Assembly (NCBI GenBank): GCA_041568735.1
Contig: JBFFZG010000219.1
Location: 1-8,347 of the forward strand
Origin: WTJY01 sp041568735
Lineage (GTDB): Bacteria; Chloroflexota; Anaerolineae; Promineifilales; Promineifilaceae
Reading direction: 5' to 3'
Length of the DNA stretch: 8,347 bases
Shown: piece by piece, positions 1-6,416 of the stretch
How positions within the stretch are numbered: the stretch's first letter is position 1
Layout of the letters: each line of letters starts with the position of its first letter
Made by a program: the position numbers and the translations under genes
Notes under the pieces: model-generated
Seen by the model: only the letters and a program-made list of their open reading frames with translations
Told to the model about the DNA's origin: nothing
The model's database searches: none

Positions 1-136
1 GCGATCGATCGCACCCCTCTTTTTGTCTCCGGCCTGAGCCGGCACACGAAGCGGAACGACTCCCCCGATCGACGGCCTGACACCGGCCGTCCCCGGCTTC
101 CGTTCCGGGATGATTGCGGTCTCGATAGATGGGAAT
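1..136. other. Intergenic or gene-flanking stretch with no supported gene
   Basis: This stretch lies left of the cpaB terminator, and I could not support a coding region in it. It contains a 12-bp palindrome at 1-12 (GCGATCGATCGC) and a small inverted repeat at 29-42 (CCGGC/GCCGG around CTGA). The inverted repeat has no T-tract on either side in the right orientation, so it is not a convincing terminator. It may be the spacer or the edge of the next gene to the left, which the window does not show. Confidence 0.4.
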
Positions 137-171
137 AAAAAAAGTCTCCTTCCGGGATCCCGGAAGGAGAC
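137..171 (-). terminator. Intrinsic terminator of the cpaB pair
   Basis: Positions 144-171 form a perfect 28-bp palindrome with half-site GTCTCCTTCCGGGA. Read on the minus strand it is followed at once by seven T residues (A-run at 137-143). It lies about 34 nt beyond the stop of the second cpaB-like gene, the expected place for a Rho-independent terminator closing that transcript. A real RNA hairpin would open the centre as a small loop, leaving about 12 GC-rich pairs. On the plus strand no T-tract follows, so it should act in one direction only. Confidence 0.9.
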
Positions 172-205
172 TGAATCTGCGATTCAACCGGTCGACCGGA
201 GGTCG

Positions 206-1558
206 TTAAGGTCCGGGCGTCACCGTGCCGATCTCGATCAGGTCATTGAACGGGAATTTCAACAGCCGGTACTGGATCAGGTTCTTGACATAGGGCTCGA
301 GACCGAACTGGCTCGGCTCCGGAATCGACAGGCCGGCCTGGTCGACCAGCTGCGGCAGGCTGACACTGGTCGTGACGTAGAGGGCATTATCTCCCTGCGC
401 CCGCAGCGCCAGGTCGATCTTGATGCCGGGCTCTTCAAAGGCCCACTTGAGGATGAGGGCATCCTGGAGCGGGAGGCTGACCAGGACAAATTCCGGAGCG
501 ATAAAGGTCGTCCGGCCGCGGGCCAGGCTGCTCAGATTGCCGACATTGTCGGCGACGATGCCGAACTCCTGGGCGTAGCGGGTCTGCTCTTCCGGCGTCA
601 GCGGCGTATCCGGGGTAAATTCGGCCAGCCCGAAGTTGTTCGGGCCCTGCCAGTCCGGGCTGCCGGGATGGCGCCAGTTGCCGACCCAGAGCACTTCGGC
701 CTGCTGGACCGTGAGCTGGGTCACCCGCCGCGGTTTCTGCCGCACAATCGTCTCTTCGGCGGAGGCCGCATCCTCGGGCACGATCTGGCCGGGGGTGATT
801 TCGGCGACCTGGCCGATTTCTTCGATGAATTCCAGCCGCCCCTGGGAAACGGCCGGCAGCAGGAAGGGCATCCCTTCTTCAAGGGCCGACGGCTCCACCA
901 GCTGCGTGATGTTGGGCAGCGGGGTCTGGAATTCGAGATCGAGTTCGACGAGATTGAAAGTCATCAGGACGTCGACAAAATCGCCCGGCCGCATGGCGTA
1001 AGCGATGCCGGAAAACTGGTTGACCGGCAGGGCGATCGTGACCCGGCCGTTCGACATATGCAGGGCCAGGTCGGAGCCGATGGCGACCAGGTCGGTCGGG
1101 CTCAGGGCGATCATCGGGACCAGGATTTCCTGGCCCTCGGCGATATCAGTTTTCACGATCTGGCCGACGATGTCGTCGATCGCGGAGACGGCCACCCCGG
1201 CCCGCAGGGCGATATTGTCGGTCGGCCGCAGCTCGGTGGCCAGCAGATCGGCGGTCAGCCGGGTGCCGATGGGAATATCGGTGCGGGCCACCACCACGTC
1301 GTTCAGGCCGACGGGAGCGGGTTCGCCGAGCGGCGTGGTTTCGTCTTCCCCGCCGGGGAGTTCCTGCCCTTCGCCTCCAGTTTGCTGCACGTCGAACTGC
1401 CCCGGTTTTCCGGCGGCGGCCGCCGGATTTTTGCCCTGGGCCGAGACCGCCGTGAATCCGGTCAGGGCGATCAGGGCCAGCGCCAGGATCCCGGCCAGGT
1501 TTTTCATCAGGCGGCGGGAAGAGCCGGCGAATAAGCGATTGTTCTGGTTACTGCGCAT
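206..1558 (-). CDS. cpaB: Second CpaB/RcpC-like Flp pilus assembly protein (SAF domain), with signal peptide
   Basis: This 450-residue exported protein resembles CpaB/RcpC, the periplasmic or cell-surface component of Flp/Tad pilus machinery. Residues about 15-40 form a signal peptide (RRLMKN, hydrophobic core, AVSA before Gln41). A Gly/Gln/Glu-rich linker runs to about 85. A SAF domain follows at about 87-150 (DVVVARTDIPIGTRLTADLL, then VGQIVKTDIAEGQEI). The RcpC-like part starts near 173 (VTIALPVNQFSGIAYAMRPGDFVDVLMTF) and ends near 400, with FVLVSLPLQDALILKWAFEEPG. A Pro/Asp-rich insertion occupies about 293-350. I start it at ATG 1558: an AAGGGGGG site at 1566-1573 sits 7 nt upstream, and the ATG is 1 nt past the TAA of the preceding gene, implying translational coupling. 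An in-frame upstream extension to 1588 would overlap that gene and is less likely. It is a divergent paralogue of its neighbour. The SAF/RcpC family is well supported; a role in an actual pilus is inferred. Confidence 0.85.
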   Translation of the reverse strand: MRSNQNNRLFAGSSRRLMKNLAGILALALIALTGFTAVSAQGKNPAAAAGKPGQFDVQQTGGEGQELPGGEDETTPLGEPAPVGLNDVVVARTDIPIGTRLTADLLATELRPTDNIALRAGVAVSAIDDIVGQIVKTDIAEGQEILVPMIALSPTDLVAIGSDLALHMSNGRVTIALPVNQFSGIAYAMRPGDFVDVLMTFNLVELDLEFQTPLPNITQLVEPSALEEGMPFLLPAVSQGRLEFIEEIGQVAEITPGQIVPEDAASAEETIVRQKPRRVTQLTVQQAEVLWVGNWRHPGSPDWQGPNNFGLAEFTPDTPLTPEEQTRYAQEFGIVADNVGNLSSLARGRTTFIAPEFVLVSLPLQDALILKWAFEEPGIKIDLALRAQGDNALYVTTSVSLPQLVDQAGLSIPEPSQFGLEPYVKNLIQYRLLKFPFNDLIEIGTVTPGP

Positions 1559-1559
1559 C

Positions 1560-1573
1560 TTATTGCCCCCCTT
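1560..1573 (-). promoter_or_regulatory. Coupling site: ribosome-binding site within the 3' end of the first cpaB
   Basis: An AAGGGGGG sequence (plus-strand CCCCCCTT at 1566-1573) lies inside the last codons of the upstream gene. It is 7 nt before the ATG at 1558, and the upstream TAA occupies 1560-1562. The arrangement decides the start of the second gene and suggests that both proteins are made together in fixed ratio. Confidence 0.65.
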
Positions 1574-2846
1574 CACTGGTCGATCCACCGCCTTCTTCGC
1601 TGGACCCCACGGCCGCGTCTTCGGATCCGGTGCCCGGCTGGTTCACCTCGGTGTTATCCTGGAAGCCCTGGAAATAGCTCGTTTCGGTTTCCACGATATA
1701 GGTGAAATCGGGTGGAATTTCAACATTGAATCGTTCAATCAGGTAGTTCAGGTCGACATTATCAACCGCGTAAAGCTCGCCATCGCCGTGGGCCCGCAGG
1801 GCGTAGTCGATCGAGGCCTGCGACTCGATGGCGTATTTGAGAATCAGGATCTGCTGCGGCGGCAGGGCCAGGACGATGACTCCGTTGTAAGGCGGCTGCG
1901 TCAGCTGATCGATTTGGTCAAGCACACCGGTGACCGCCGTGTCCTGCGCCTGCTCCTCGGCGGGTGCCTCGGCCGCGGGATCCACATCCGGATCCGGCGT
2001 GGGGGTCGGCAGCAGCGGCGGCTGCGGCGGCACGAAGTTGCCCACCTCGATCACCTTGGCGTTTTGAATAATGAAGGCAACGTGGGCCCCGCGCGGGAAA
2101 GCCTCCGAGGGGCTGACGTTGGCCAGGTCCCCGTTGGGCAGCTCTTCAAAACGCCCCTGGGGGTTGAGGGTATAGGGAACCCGCAGGTTTGTGCTGCTCG
2201 TCACCCCTTCCGGATCGATGGTTTCCAGCGTCTGGTTTAAATAGAAGGTGGCGTTGTTGGGCAGGAGCGTCTGGAACTGCTCGTCGACCGGCTTGAGCAG
2301 GAAGCTGACCATGATGTCGACAAAATCTCCCGGTTCGAGGGAATAGCCGACGCTCGACTTGGTGTCGAGGGGGACGGCGATGGCGACATAGCCCGGTGGA
2401 ATGAGCGAGGCCGGGCCGAAATCCTCACGGCCGGTCGTCCGCACATCTCCGACAATGGCATCCAGGGTGATCGTTTCTCCCTGGAAAATATCCCGGCGGG
2501 CAAACTTGCCGACGACGTCCTCCAGGCGAACCATCACGTTGGGCAGGACCTGGGTGGCCAGCCGCTTTTCAGTGGTCAGCTCCGCTTCGGTCAGCTGGAA
2601 TCCGCGGGGGACGGTCTGCAGGGAAACGACGACTTCGACGAATTCCTGCTCCGGGGCGACAGTCGCGACGGGCGACGGCTGCCCTTCGACGACGGCGATC
2701 GTCGGCGGCGGCGCGGTGGCCGTCGGTTCAGGTCCCAGCCCCAGCAGAGCGGCTCCGTTGCCGAACACGAGGAAGGCAACGACGCCGATGATGAGTATAA
2801 AACCCAGCACCAATAATAAAATGATCAAGATACGACGCCGATCCAT
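1560..2846 (-). CDS. cpaB: First CpaB/RcpC-like Flp pilus assembly protein (SAF domain), membrane-anchored
   Basis: This 428-residue protein has a very hydrophobic N-terminal helix (about residues 6-28, after MDRRR) with no obvious cleavage site, so it is probably anchored in the membrane with the rest outside. A Pro/Thr-rich linker (about 38-66) leads to a SAF domain at about 69-132 (VEVVVSLQTVPRGFQLTEAEL, then VVGKFARRDIFQGETIT). An RcpC-like region follows, with VAIAVPLDTKSSVGYSLEPG at 154-173 and VIVLALPPQQILILKYAIES at 323-342. Between these lies a TPTPDPDVDP linker with an acidic/Ala-rich segment. The last 30 residues are Gly/Ser/Glu-rich and probably disordered. The start at 2846 is chosen for its site: AGGA at 2854-2857, 7 nt upstream, and the Met precedes a typical MDRRR-hydrophobic start; upstream in-frame codons to 2927 lack this. 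It is first in a two-gene unit with the next CpaB-like gene. The family is clear; pilus function is inferred, since no TadA/B/C, CpaC or pilin gene is in view. Confidence 0.87.
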   Translation of the reverse strand: MDRRRILIILLLVLGFILIIGVVAFLVFGNGAALLGLGPEPTATAPPPTIAVVEGQPSPVATVAPEQEFVEVVVSLQTVPRGFQLTEAELTTEKRLATQVLPNVMVRLEDVVGKFARRDIFQGETITLDAIVGDVRTTGREDFGPASLIPPGYVAIAVPLDTKSSVGYSLEPGDFVDIMVSFLLKPVDEQFQTLLPNNATFYLNQTLETIDPEGVTSSTNLRVPYTLNPQGRFEELPNGDLANVSPSEAFPRGAHVAFIIQNAKVIEVGNFVPPQPPLLPTPTPDPDVDPAAEAPAEEQAQDTAVTGVLDQIDQLTQPPYNGVIVLALPPQQILILKYAIESQASIDYALRAHGDGELYAVDNVDLNYLIERFNVEIPPDFTYIVETETSYFQGFQDNTEVNQPGTGSEDAAVGSSEEGGGSTSEGGQ

Positions 2847-2956
2847 ATGCTTTTCCTTTTCAGGTGTAATCAGGCGGTTAATGAGAGAAGAGCATGCCGA
2901 CCAACCGGGTGCAATGAGTGGAGGCACCGAAACAATATGTCAACTTGCCAGAGCAC

Positions 2957-2985
2957 ATATTAACATACGCAAAGTTGTGCGGCAA
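2957..2985 (-). promoter_or_regulatory. Candidate sigma70-type promoter for the cpaB pair
   Basis: On the minus strand, TTGCCG (2980-2985, 4 of 6 to TTGACA) is followed after exactly 17 bp by TAATAT (2957-2962, 4 of 6 to TATAAT). A TG one base upstream of the -10 gives an extended -10 (TGTTAATAT). Transcription would start near 2950, leaving a leader of about 100 nt before the ATG at 2846. It falls in the only AT-richer stretch of the 190-bp gap between the kinase gene and the first cpaB. This is a pattern match only. Confidence 0.4.
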
Positions 2986-3037
2986 ATAAGGCTTTGGTCC
3001 TATTGACTGTTGCATTTACGACAGCTGCTCTCCCGGA

Positions 3038-4552
3038 TTAACCGATGGCGGGCAGGGCCACAACCATTTCCTTTTGCTGGACCACAGGCAGTATGAATGT
3101 AAATTGACTGCCCTGGCCGCTCTCGCTTTCCAGCCAGATACGGCCGCTGTAAGCTTCAATGAGCGCGCGCACGATCGCCAGCCCAACCCCCATGCCGGCG
3201 CGTTTTTTCACCGCGTCTGTCGACGCGTCGATTTGAACAAATTCGTCGAAAATGTGCCGCTGGTCTTCCGGCTCGATGCCGATGCCGGTATCCTGCACCT
3301 GGACGACGACAAAGGCGTCTTCCGGGGCCTGCCCCTCCTGGAGCTCGGCCGTGATCTGAATCGAGCCGCCGGCTTCGCTGAACTTGATGCCGTTGGCGAC
3401 CAGCTCCCGGAGGATGGTGCCGAAATGGCGCGGGACCACCTGGATCGGCCGCAGATTGTCCGCCAGCCGCGTGGTGATCTGAATCCCCTGCCGCTCCGCC
3501 ACCGGGACCAGCTCCTGGAGCGTCTGGGGGATGACCTGCTCGAGGTCGGTAATGATTTTATTTTCTTCCGGATGGTCTTCCTGGCCGGCCGCCATGAAGA
3601 TCAGCCGGTTGATCAGGTGGACCATGCGGGAGACATTCCGCTCAATCGTACCCAGATGGGAGCGCTGGGTGTGGTTGAGATCGCCGGACAGGTTGCTCGC
3701 CAGCAGGTCGACGTACCCTTTGATGGCCGTCAGCGGGGAGCGCAGTTCGTGGGAGACAGCGGTCAGCATCGCCCGGCGGGTTCGCTCCAATTGATAGGCC
3801 TCGGTAATATCGTCCAGAACGGCCAGCGTGCCTTCCAGTTCGCCGGCCAGACTGTGAATGAGCTCAATTCGACCTTCGATCTGCCGGCCGTTCATTTCAA
3901 ACCGGGACGGCGTGTTGTGCTCTCCCGCGCCCATCATCGGCAGCCGGGACAGCACCGACACAATCGATTGGCCGTAAATTTCCACCGCCGGCAGCCCGAG
4001 CAGAGCGGCCGCCTTCTCGTTGGCGTAGTTGATGCGCCCACCGGTATCGGCGACGATCAGCCCCTCGCCCAGAAACTCCAGGATCGAACGGGGGACGATC
4101 TGGCCGTGTCCATTCCAGGATTCGCCGAAGCCGGCAGCGCCGGGAGATTCCCGGCCGTCCACCCCATCCGTCCCGGCACCGGCCACCCGGGCTGACCAGA
4201 GAGCAAGCAGAGGCACGGCCGTCACCGTTCCCCAGCGCAGCATGGTCACCGCAATCTCCGGCAGAAAGGCCACAAGGGAAATGAAGATGAGGGCCAGGGC
4301 AGGAATCCACGACCCGCGGCTCCCCGGCAAAATAATCCCCAGCCCGGCGATCCAGACAAACAGATGGCCGGTGAGCTCCGCCCAGAGGGGCAGCCCGCGG
4401 GGCAGCCAGAAGCCGCCGAGCAGCTGGACCGCCACCCACAGGCAGATGAGGAGCGCCAGCCGGATAAAATCCGACCCGAGCCGCCCCTGCCGGCCGATAA
4501 TCAGCAGGCAGACCAGGGTGGCGGACAGCGTGATCAGTGCGGATTCCTGCAT
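3038..4552 (-). CDS. Membrane-bound PAS sensor histidine kinase
   Basis: This 504-residue two-component sensor kinase has an N-terminal membrane module (hydrophobic segments near residues 5-20, 31-49, 61-76, 83-101 and 102-120) with short loops. No large extracytoplasmic sensor domain is visible. A PAS domain follows at about 153-250 (ILEFLGEGLIVADTGGRINY, ending LAVLDDITEAY). The HisKA domain carries SHELRSPLTAIKGYVDLL with phosphoacceptor His268. The HATPase domain has an N-box (ELVANGIKFSEAGG, Asn387), a G1 box (DTGIGI at 421-426) and a G2 box (GMGVGLAIV, glycines 453/455/457). All catalytic boxes are intact, so it should be active; the type is close to PhoR/ResE-like kinases. The start at 4552 lies 5 nt after the stop of the upstream septum-protein gene, suggesting coupling, and gives a natural membrane-protein N-terminus. 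A GTG at 4615 with a GGAAAGGG site about 7 nt upstream is an alternative that would add 21 residues. No response regulator is in the window, so signal and output are unknown. Confidence 0.92.
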   Translation of the reverse strand: MQESALITLSATLVCLLIIGRQGRLGSDFIRLALLICLWVAVQLLGGFWLPRGLPLWAELTGHLFVWIAGLGIILPGSRGSWIPALALIFISLVAFLPEIAVTMLRWGTVTAVPLLALWSARVAGAGTDGVDGRESPGAAGFGESWNGHGQIVPRSILEFLGEGLIVADTGGRINYANEKAAALLGLPAVEIYGQSIVSVLSRLPMMGAGEHNTPSRFEMNGRQIEGRIELIHSLAGELEGTLAVLDDITEAYQLERTRRAMLTAVSHELRSPLTAIKGYVDLLASNLSGDLNHTQRSHLGTIERNVSRMVHLINRLIFMAAGQEDHPEENKIITDLEQVIPQTLQELVPVAERQGIQITTRLADNLRPIQVVPRHFGTILRELVANGIKFSEAGGSIQITAELQEGQAPEDAFVVVQVQDTGIGIEPEDQRHIFDEFVQIDASTDAVKKRAGMGVGLAIVRALIEAYSGRIWLESESGQGSQFTFILPVVQQKEMVVALPAIG

Positions 4553-4557
4553 AACAG

Positions 4558-4989
4558 CTAACGTGCAGGAGAGGGCTGCGGGGTATCGGTGAGCAGCTGC
4601 CACCAGGCCTGCCACGGCTGCGCCCTTTCCAGAGGATCAACCGTCGGCTCCGGGGCCGGCGTTGGCTCGGGGTTCCCCTCGACGACGAGGGGGACCACCC
4701 GCTTTTCTCCAGGAAGCAAAAATCCCGCTTCATTGCGGGCATAGGTGGCCACGTAATCATCGCTCTGGACGTATTCCAGGGTGGCCTGCAGTTCGACCTG
4801 CCGCGTCTCCTCCGCCCCGACCTGCGCCTCCAGGGCCACCTCGCCGCCGCCCATCACGCGGCCGACCTGGTTTCGCCGATTGATGTCAATGGCGATAATG
4901 AGTGATACGGCGATGACGAGAAAAATGACGATTTGCGGGATGGTGATTAACGGTCGCTGGCGAAAAATAGGACGACGCATGAGGTCCAT
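4558..4989 (-). CDS. DivIC/FtsB-like septum formation initiator protein
   Basis: This 143-residue bitopic membrane protein has a short basic cytoplasmic N-terminus (MDLMRRPIFRQRP), one membrane helix (about 17-36), then a polar helical region suitable for a short coiled coil (about 37-76). The family hallmark Y-x-x-x-Y-A-R-x-x-x-G-x-x-x-P-G-E follows (about 79-96, read YVATYARNEAGFLLPGEKRV). Such proteins (FtsB, DivIC) act outside the membrane in the divisome, linking FtsL and FtsQ/DivIB to septal wall synthesis. It differs by a Pro-rich tail (PEPTPAPEPTVDP at 107-119) ending in a Trp-rich stretch (WQAWWQLL). The start at 4989 is supported by AGGGAG at 4999-5004, 9 nt upstream. A longer in-frame extension to 5124 would run into the ferredoxin terminator and has no site. 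It is followed after 5 nt by the histidine kinase gene. The family call is good; which orthologue it is cannot be told. Confidence 0.8.
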   Translation of the reverse strand: MDLMRRPIFRQRPLITIPQIVIFLVIAVSLIIAIDINRRNQVGRVMGGGEVALEAQVGAEETRQVELQATLEYVQSDDYVATYARNEAGFLLPGEKRVVPLVVEGNPEPTPAPEPTVDPLERAQPWQAWWQLLTDTPQPSPAR

Positions 4990-5122
4990 ATTAACGTTCT
5001 CCCTGGTAATTGGCAATACAATCCGGAGCAGGGATATGAGAAATTGGTATTGTTTTCCTAATCGGTTGACGCCGGACGGCCGCCAGCGCAGGCGCTCGAG
5101 CGCTGCCGGCCGGCAGACAGGC

Positions 5123-5158
5123 AAAGAAAAAGGGCTTCACCGGTCGGCGAAGCCCTTT
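5123..5158 (-). terminator. Intrinsic terminator of the ferredoxin gene
   Basis: A 10-bp perfect stem (AAAGGGCTTC at 5129-5138 with GAAGCCCTTT at 5149-5158) encloses a 10-nt loop. On the minus strand the descending arm runs into a T-rich tract (TTTTTCTTT, plus-strand positions 5123-5131). It lies about 36 nt beyond the ferredoxin stop codon. The opposite strand has only a weak T-tract, so it mainly serves the minus-strand gene. Confidence 0.85.
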
Positions 5159-5193
5159 GCCATTGACTTTTGTTGAGGAAAAAAGGGGGAAGG

Positions 5194-5598
5194 TTAGAGG
5201 ACGTCGTAGCCCGGCCCCTCTACGAAGAAGTCGTAGTTCGGCTGGATATCTTCCGTTAAATCGAGAACTTCCCCACCCGCCAGCTGTTTGGCATTGAGAA
5301 GGTCGACCTGATGCCCATCAACTTCCCCTTTGAAAGGCGCCCCATCAGGTAAGAGGGCCTTCGTATCGCAGATCCACTGGCCGGGTTTGACCACGTAGTC
5401 GAACGGCACTTCTTCTTCCGGGAAGATCGCTTCATAGGGGCATTCCGGTATGCACGCGCCGCAGTCAATGCAGGTATCCGGATCGATGTAGAGCCAGGGC
5501 CATTCCTCCTGCGGCTGTCCCAGCACCATGCACTCGACCGGGCATACTTCGATACAGGCGGTATCGCGTAAACACAGGCGGGTAACGATATGGGTCAT
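5194..5598 (-). CDS. Two-cluster ferredoxin (7Fe/8Fe type) with C-terminal extension
   Basis: This 134-residue soluble iron-sulfur electron carrier has its first cysteine group at Cys9, Cys15, Cys19 (CP) and Cys23. Its second is a canonical CX2CX2CX3CP at Cys43/46/49/53 (CIDCGACIPECP). The layout resembles bacterial 7Fe [3Fe-4S][4Fe-4S] ferredoxins, which use CX7CX3CP in the first site; here the first spacing is CX5C, so the first cluster type is uncertain. Residues from about 60 on (EEEVPFDYVVKPGQW, then an acidic region ending GPGYDVL) form a tail longer than in minimal ferredoxins, with one extra Cys77. The start at 5598 is decided by GAGGAG at 5606-5611, 7 nt upstream; an in-frame Met five codons earlier would place that site inside the gene. 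It stands alone between its own candidate promoter and terminator. The redox partner is not visible. Confidence 0.9.
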   Translation of the reverse strand: MTHIVTRLCLRDTACIEVCPVECMVLGQPQEEWPWLYIDPDTCIDCGACIPECPYEAIFPEEEVPFDYVVKPGQWICDTKALLPDGAPFKGEVDGHQVDLLNAKQLAGGEVLDLTEDIQPNYDFFVEGPGYDVL

Positions 5599-5666
5599 GA
5601 CAAATCTCCTCAATGTCGTGCGGGTATGAACCCCGGTTAAATTTATGCTTAACGAAATGCGCGAAG

Positions 5667-5695
5667 ATTGTACACGTTCTGGATCAAATTGAAAA
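5667..5695 (-). promoter_or_regulatory. Candidate sigma70-type promoter of the ferredoxin gene
   Basis: On the minus strand, TTTTCA (5690-5695, 4 of 6 to TTGACA) and TACAAT (5667-5672, 5 of 6 to TATAAT) are separated by exactly 17 bp. The start point would be near 5660, giving a leader of about 60 nt. That leader contains a small CGGG/CCCG hairpin (5621-5635). The upstream gene's terminator ends at 5742, so this gene needs its own promoter here. Confidence 0.55.
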
Positions 5696-5741
5696 GAGAC
5701 AGCTTTTCGATATTCAGCTCATTTGCAGACGGGTCGGCATG

Positions 5742-5771
5742 AAAAAAAGTCCCGGCCTCACAGCCGGGACT
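5742..5771 (-). terminator. Intrinsic terminator of the superoxide dismutase gene
   Basis: A 9-bp GC-rich stem (AGTCCCGGC at 5748-5756 with GCCGGGACT at 5763-5771) has a 6-nt loop and is followed on the minus strand by seven T residues (A-run 5742-5748, the last A also closing the stem). It lies about 34 nt past the stop codon at 5805, in the same geometry as the other two terminators of this window. Confidence 0.9.
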
Positions 5772-5804
5772 CGAAGTTACAGGCAGACTTTGGATCGCCG
5801 GTGC

Positions 5805-6416
5805 TTATTTGGCGGCCGCGTATTCTTTAGCCACGGCCTGCCAGTCGACCACGTTCCACCAGGCGGCGATGTAATCCGGCCGCCGGTTCTGATAGTTGAG
5901 ATAGTAGGCATGCTCCCAGACGTCGAGGCCGAGAATCGGCGTGTGCCCATCCATCAGGGGGGTGTCCTGGTTGGGGGTGGAGGTAACGGCCAGGCCGCCG
6001 CTGCCGTCGACGTACAGCCAGGCCCAGCCGGAGCCGAAGCGGGTTGCGGCCGCCTTGGCGAAGGTCTCTTTAAAGCTGTCGAAGCTGCCAAAGGCCCGAT
6101 CGATCGCGGCCGCCAGATCGCCGGTCGGTGCGCCGCCCCCATGCGGGCCCATGGTGCGCCAGAAAAGGGCGTGATTGGCGTAGCCGCCGCCGTTGTTGCG
6201 CACGGCCGTGCGGATCGACTCCGGCACCCGGTCGAGGCTGCCCAGGAGCGCCTCAATGCTCATCGCCTCCAGGTCGGCATGGCCGGCGATCGCGTTGTTG
6301 AGGTTGTTGGTGTAGCCGGCGTGGTGCTTGCCGTGATGAATGCCCATCGTCCGCGCATCGATATGGGGCTCGAGGGCATTTTCAGCATAGGGTAGGGCGG
6401 GTAGTTCAAAAGCCAT
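5805..6416 (-). CDS. sodA: Superoxide dismutase, Fe/Mn family, probably manganese type
   Basis: This 203-residue cytoplasmic enzyme converts superoxide to hydrogen peroxide and oxygen. The family is unmistakable: an ELPALPYAENALEPHID N-terminus, the IHHGKHHAGY helix with metal ligand His27, NHALFW with His82, and the signature DVWEHAYYL carrying ligands Asp165 and His169. Tyr35 matches the conserved active-site tyrosine. Gly77/Gly78 in the central helix region together with Gln150 (PNQDTPL) fits the manganese subtype, in which the active-site glutamine comes from the C-terminal half; cambialistic use cannot be excluded. Length is normal for the family. The start at 6416 has AGGAG at 6424-6428, 7 nt upstream, and the protein begins exactly where homologues do. 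It has no signal peptide. A candidate promoter upstream and a terminator downstream mark it as a single-gene unit. The symbol is by analogy with manganese enzymes. Confidence 0.97.
   Translation of the reverse strand: MAFELPALPYAENALEPHIDARTMGIHHGKHHAGYTNNLNNAIAGHADLEAMSIEALLGSLDRVPESIRTAVRNNGGGYANHALFWRTMGPHGGGAPTGDLAAAIDRAFGSFDSFKETFAKAAATRFGSGWAWLYVDGSGGLAVTSTPNQDTPLMDGHTPILGLDVWEHAYYLNYQNRRPDYIAAWWNVVDWQAVAKEYAAAK

Noticed and set aside
1..12. GCGATCGATCGC palindrome resembling the cyanobacterial HIP1 motif
   Set aside because: A single copy contains no exact GCGATCGC octamer, and nothing else in the window looks cyanobacterial.
110..1534. Long open frame on the plus strand opposite the second cpaB gene
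   Set aside because: It is antisense to a protein with clear SAF/RcpC motifs and signal peptide, is rich in Arg, Gly, Asp and Gln in no family pattern, and has no ribosome-binding site. GC-rich codon bias leaves such frames open by chance.
2938..2943. Perfect TTGACA -35 box on the minus strand upstream of the first cpaB
   Set aside because: At 16-18 bp downstream only CACTCA-like sequence occurs, with no acceptable -10. The pair at 2957-2985 is better spaced.
3074..4195. Long open frame on the plus strand opposite the histidine kinase
   Set aside because: The minus strand carries intact H, N, G1 and G2 boxes. The antisense product is His/Gln/Arg/Asp-rich with no recognisable domain, as expected from a shadow frame.
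5614..5645. T-arm-like stretch (GGTTCATACCC on the minus strand) suggesting a tRNA
   Set aside because: No acceptor stem, D-arm or anticodon arm can be built around it, and the adjacent sequence is the AT-rich promoter and leader of the ferredoxin gene.
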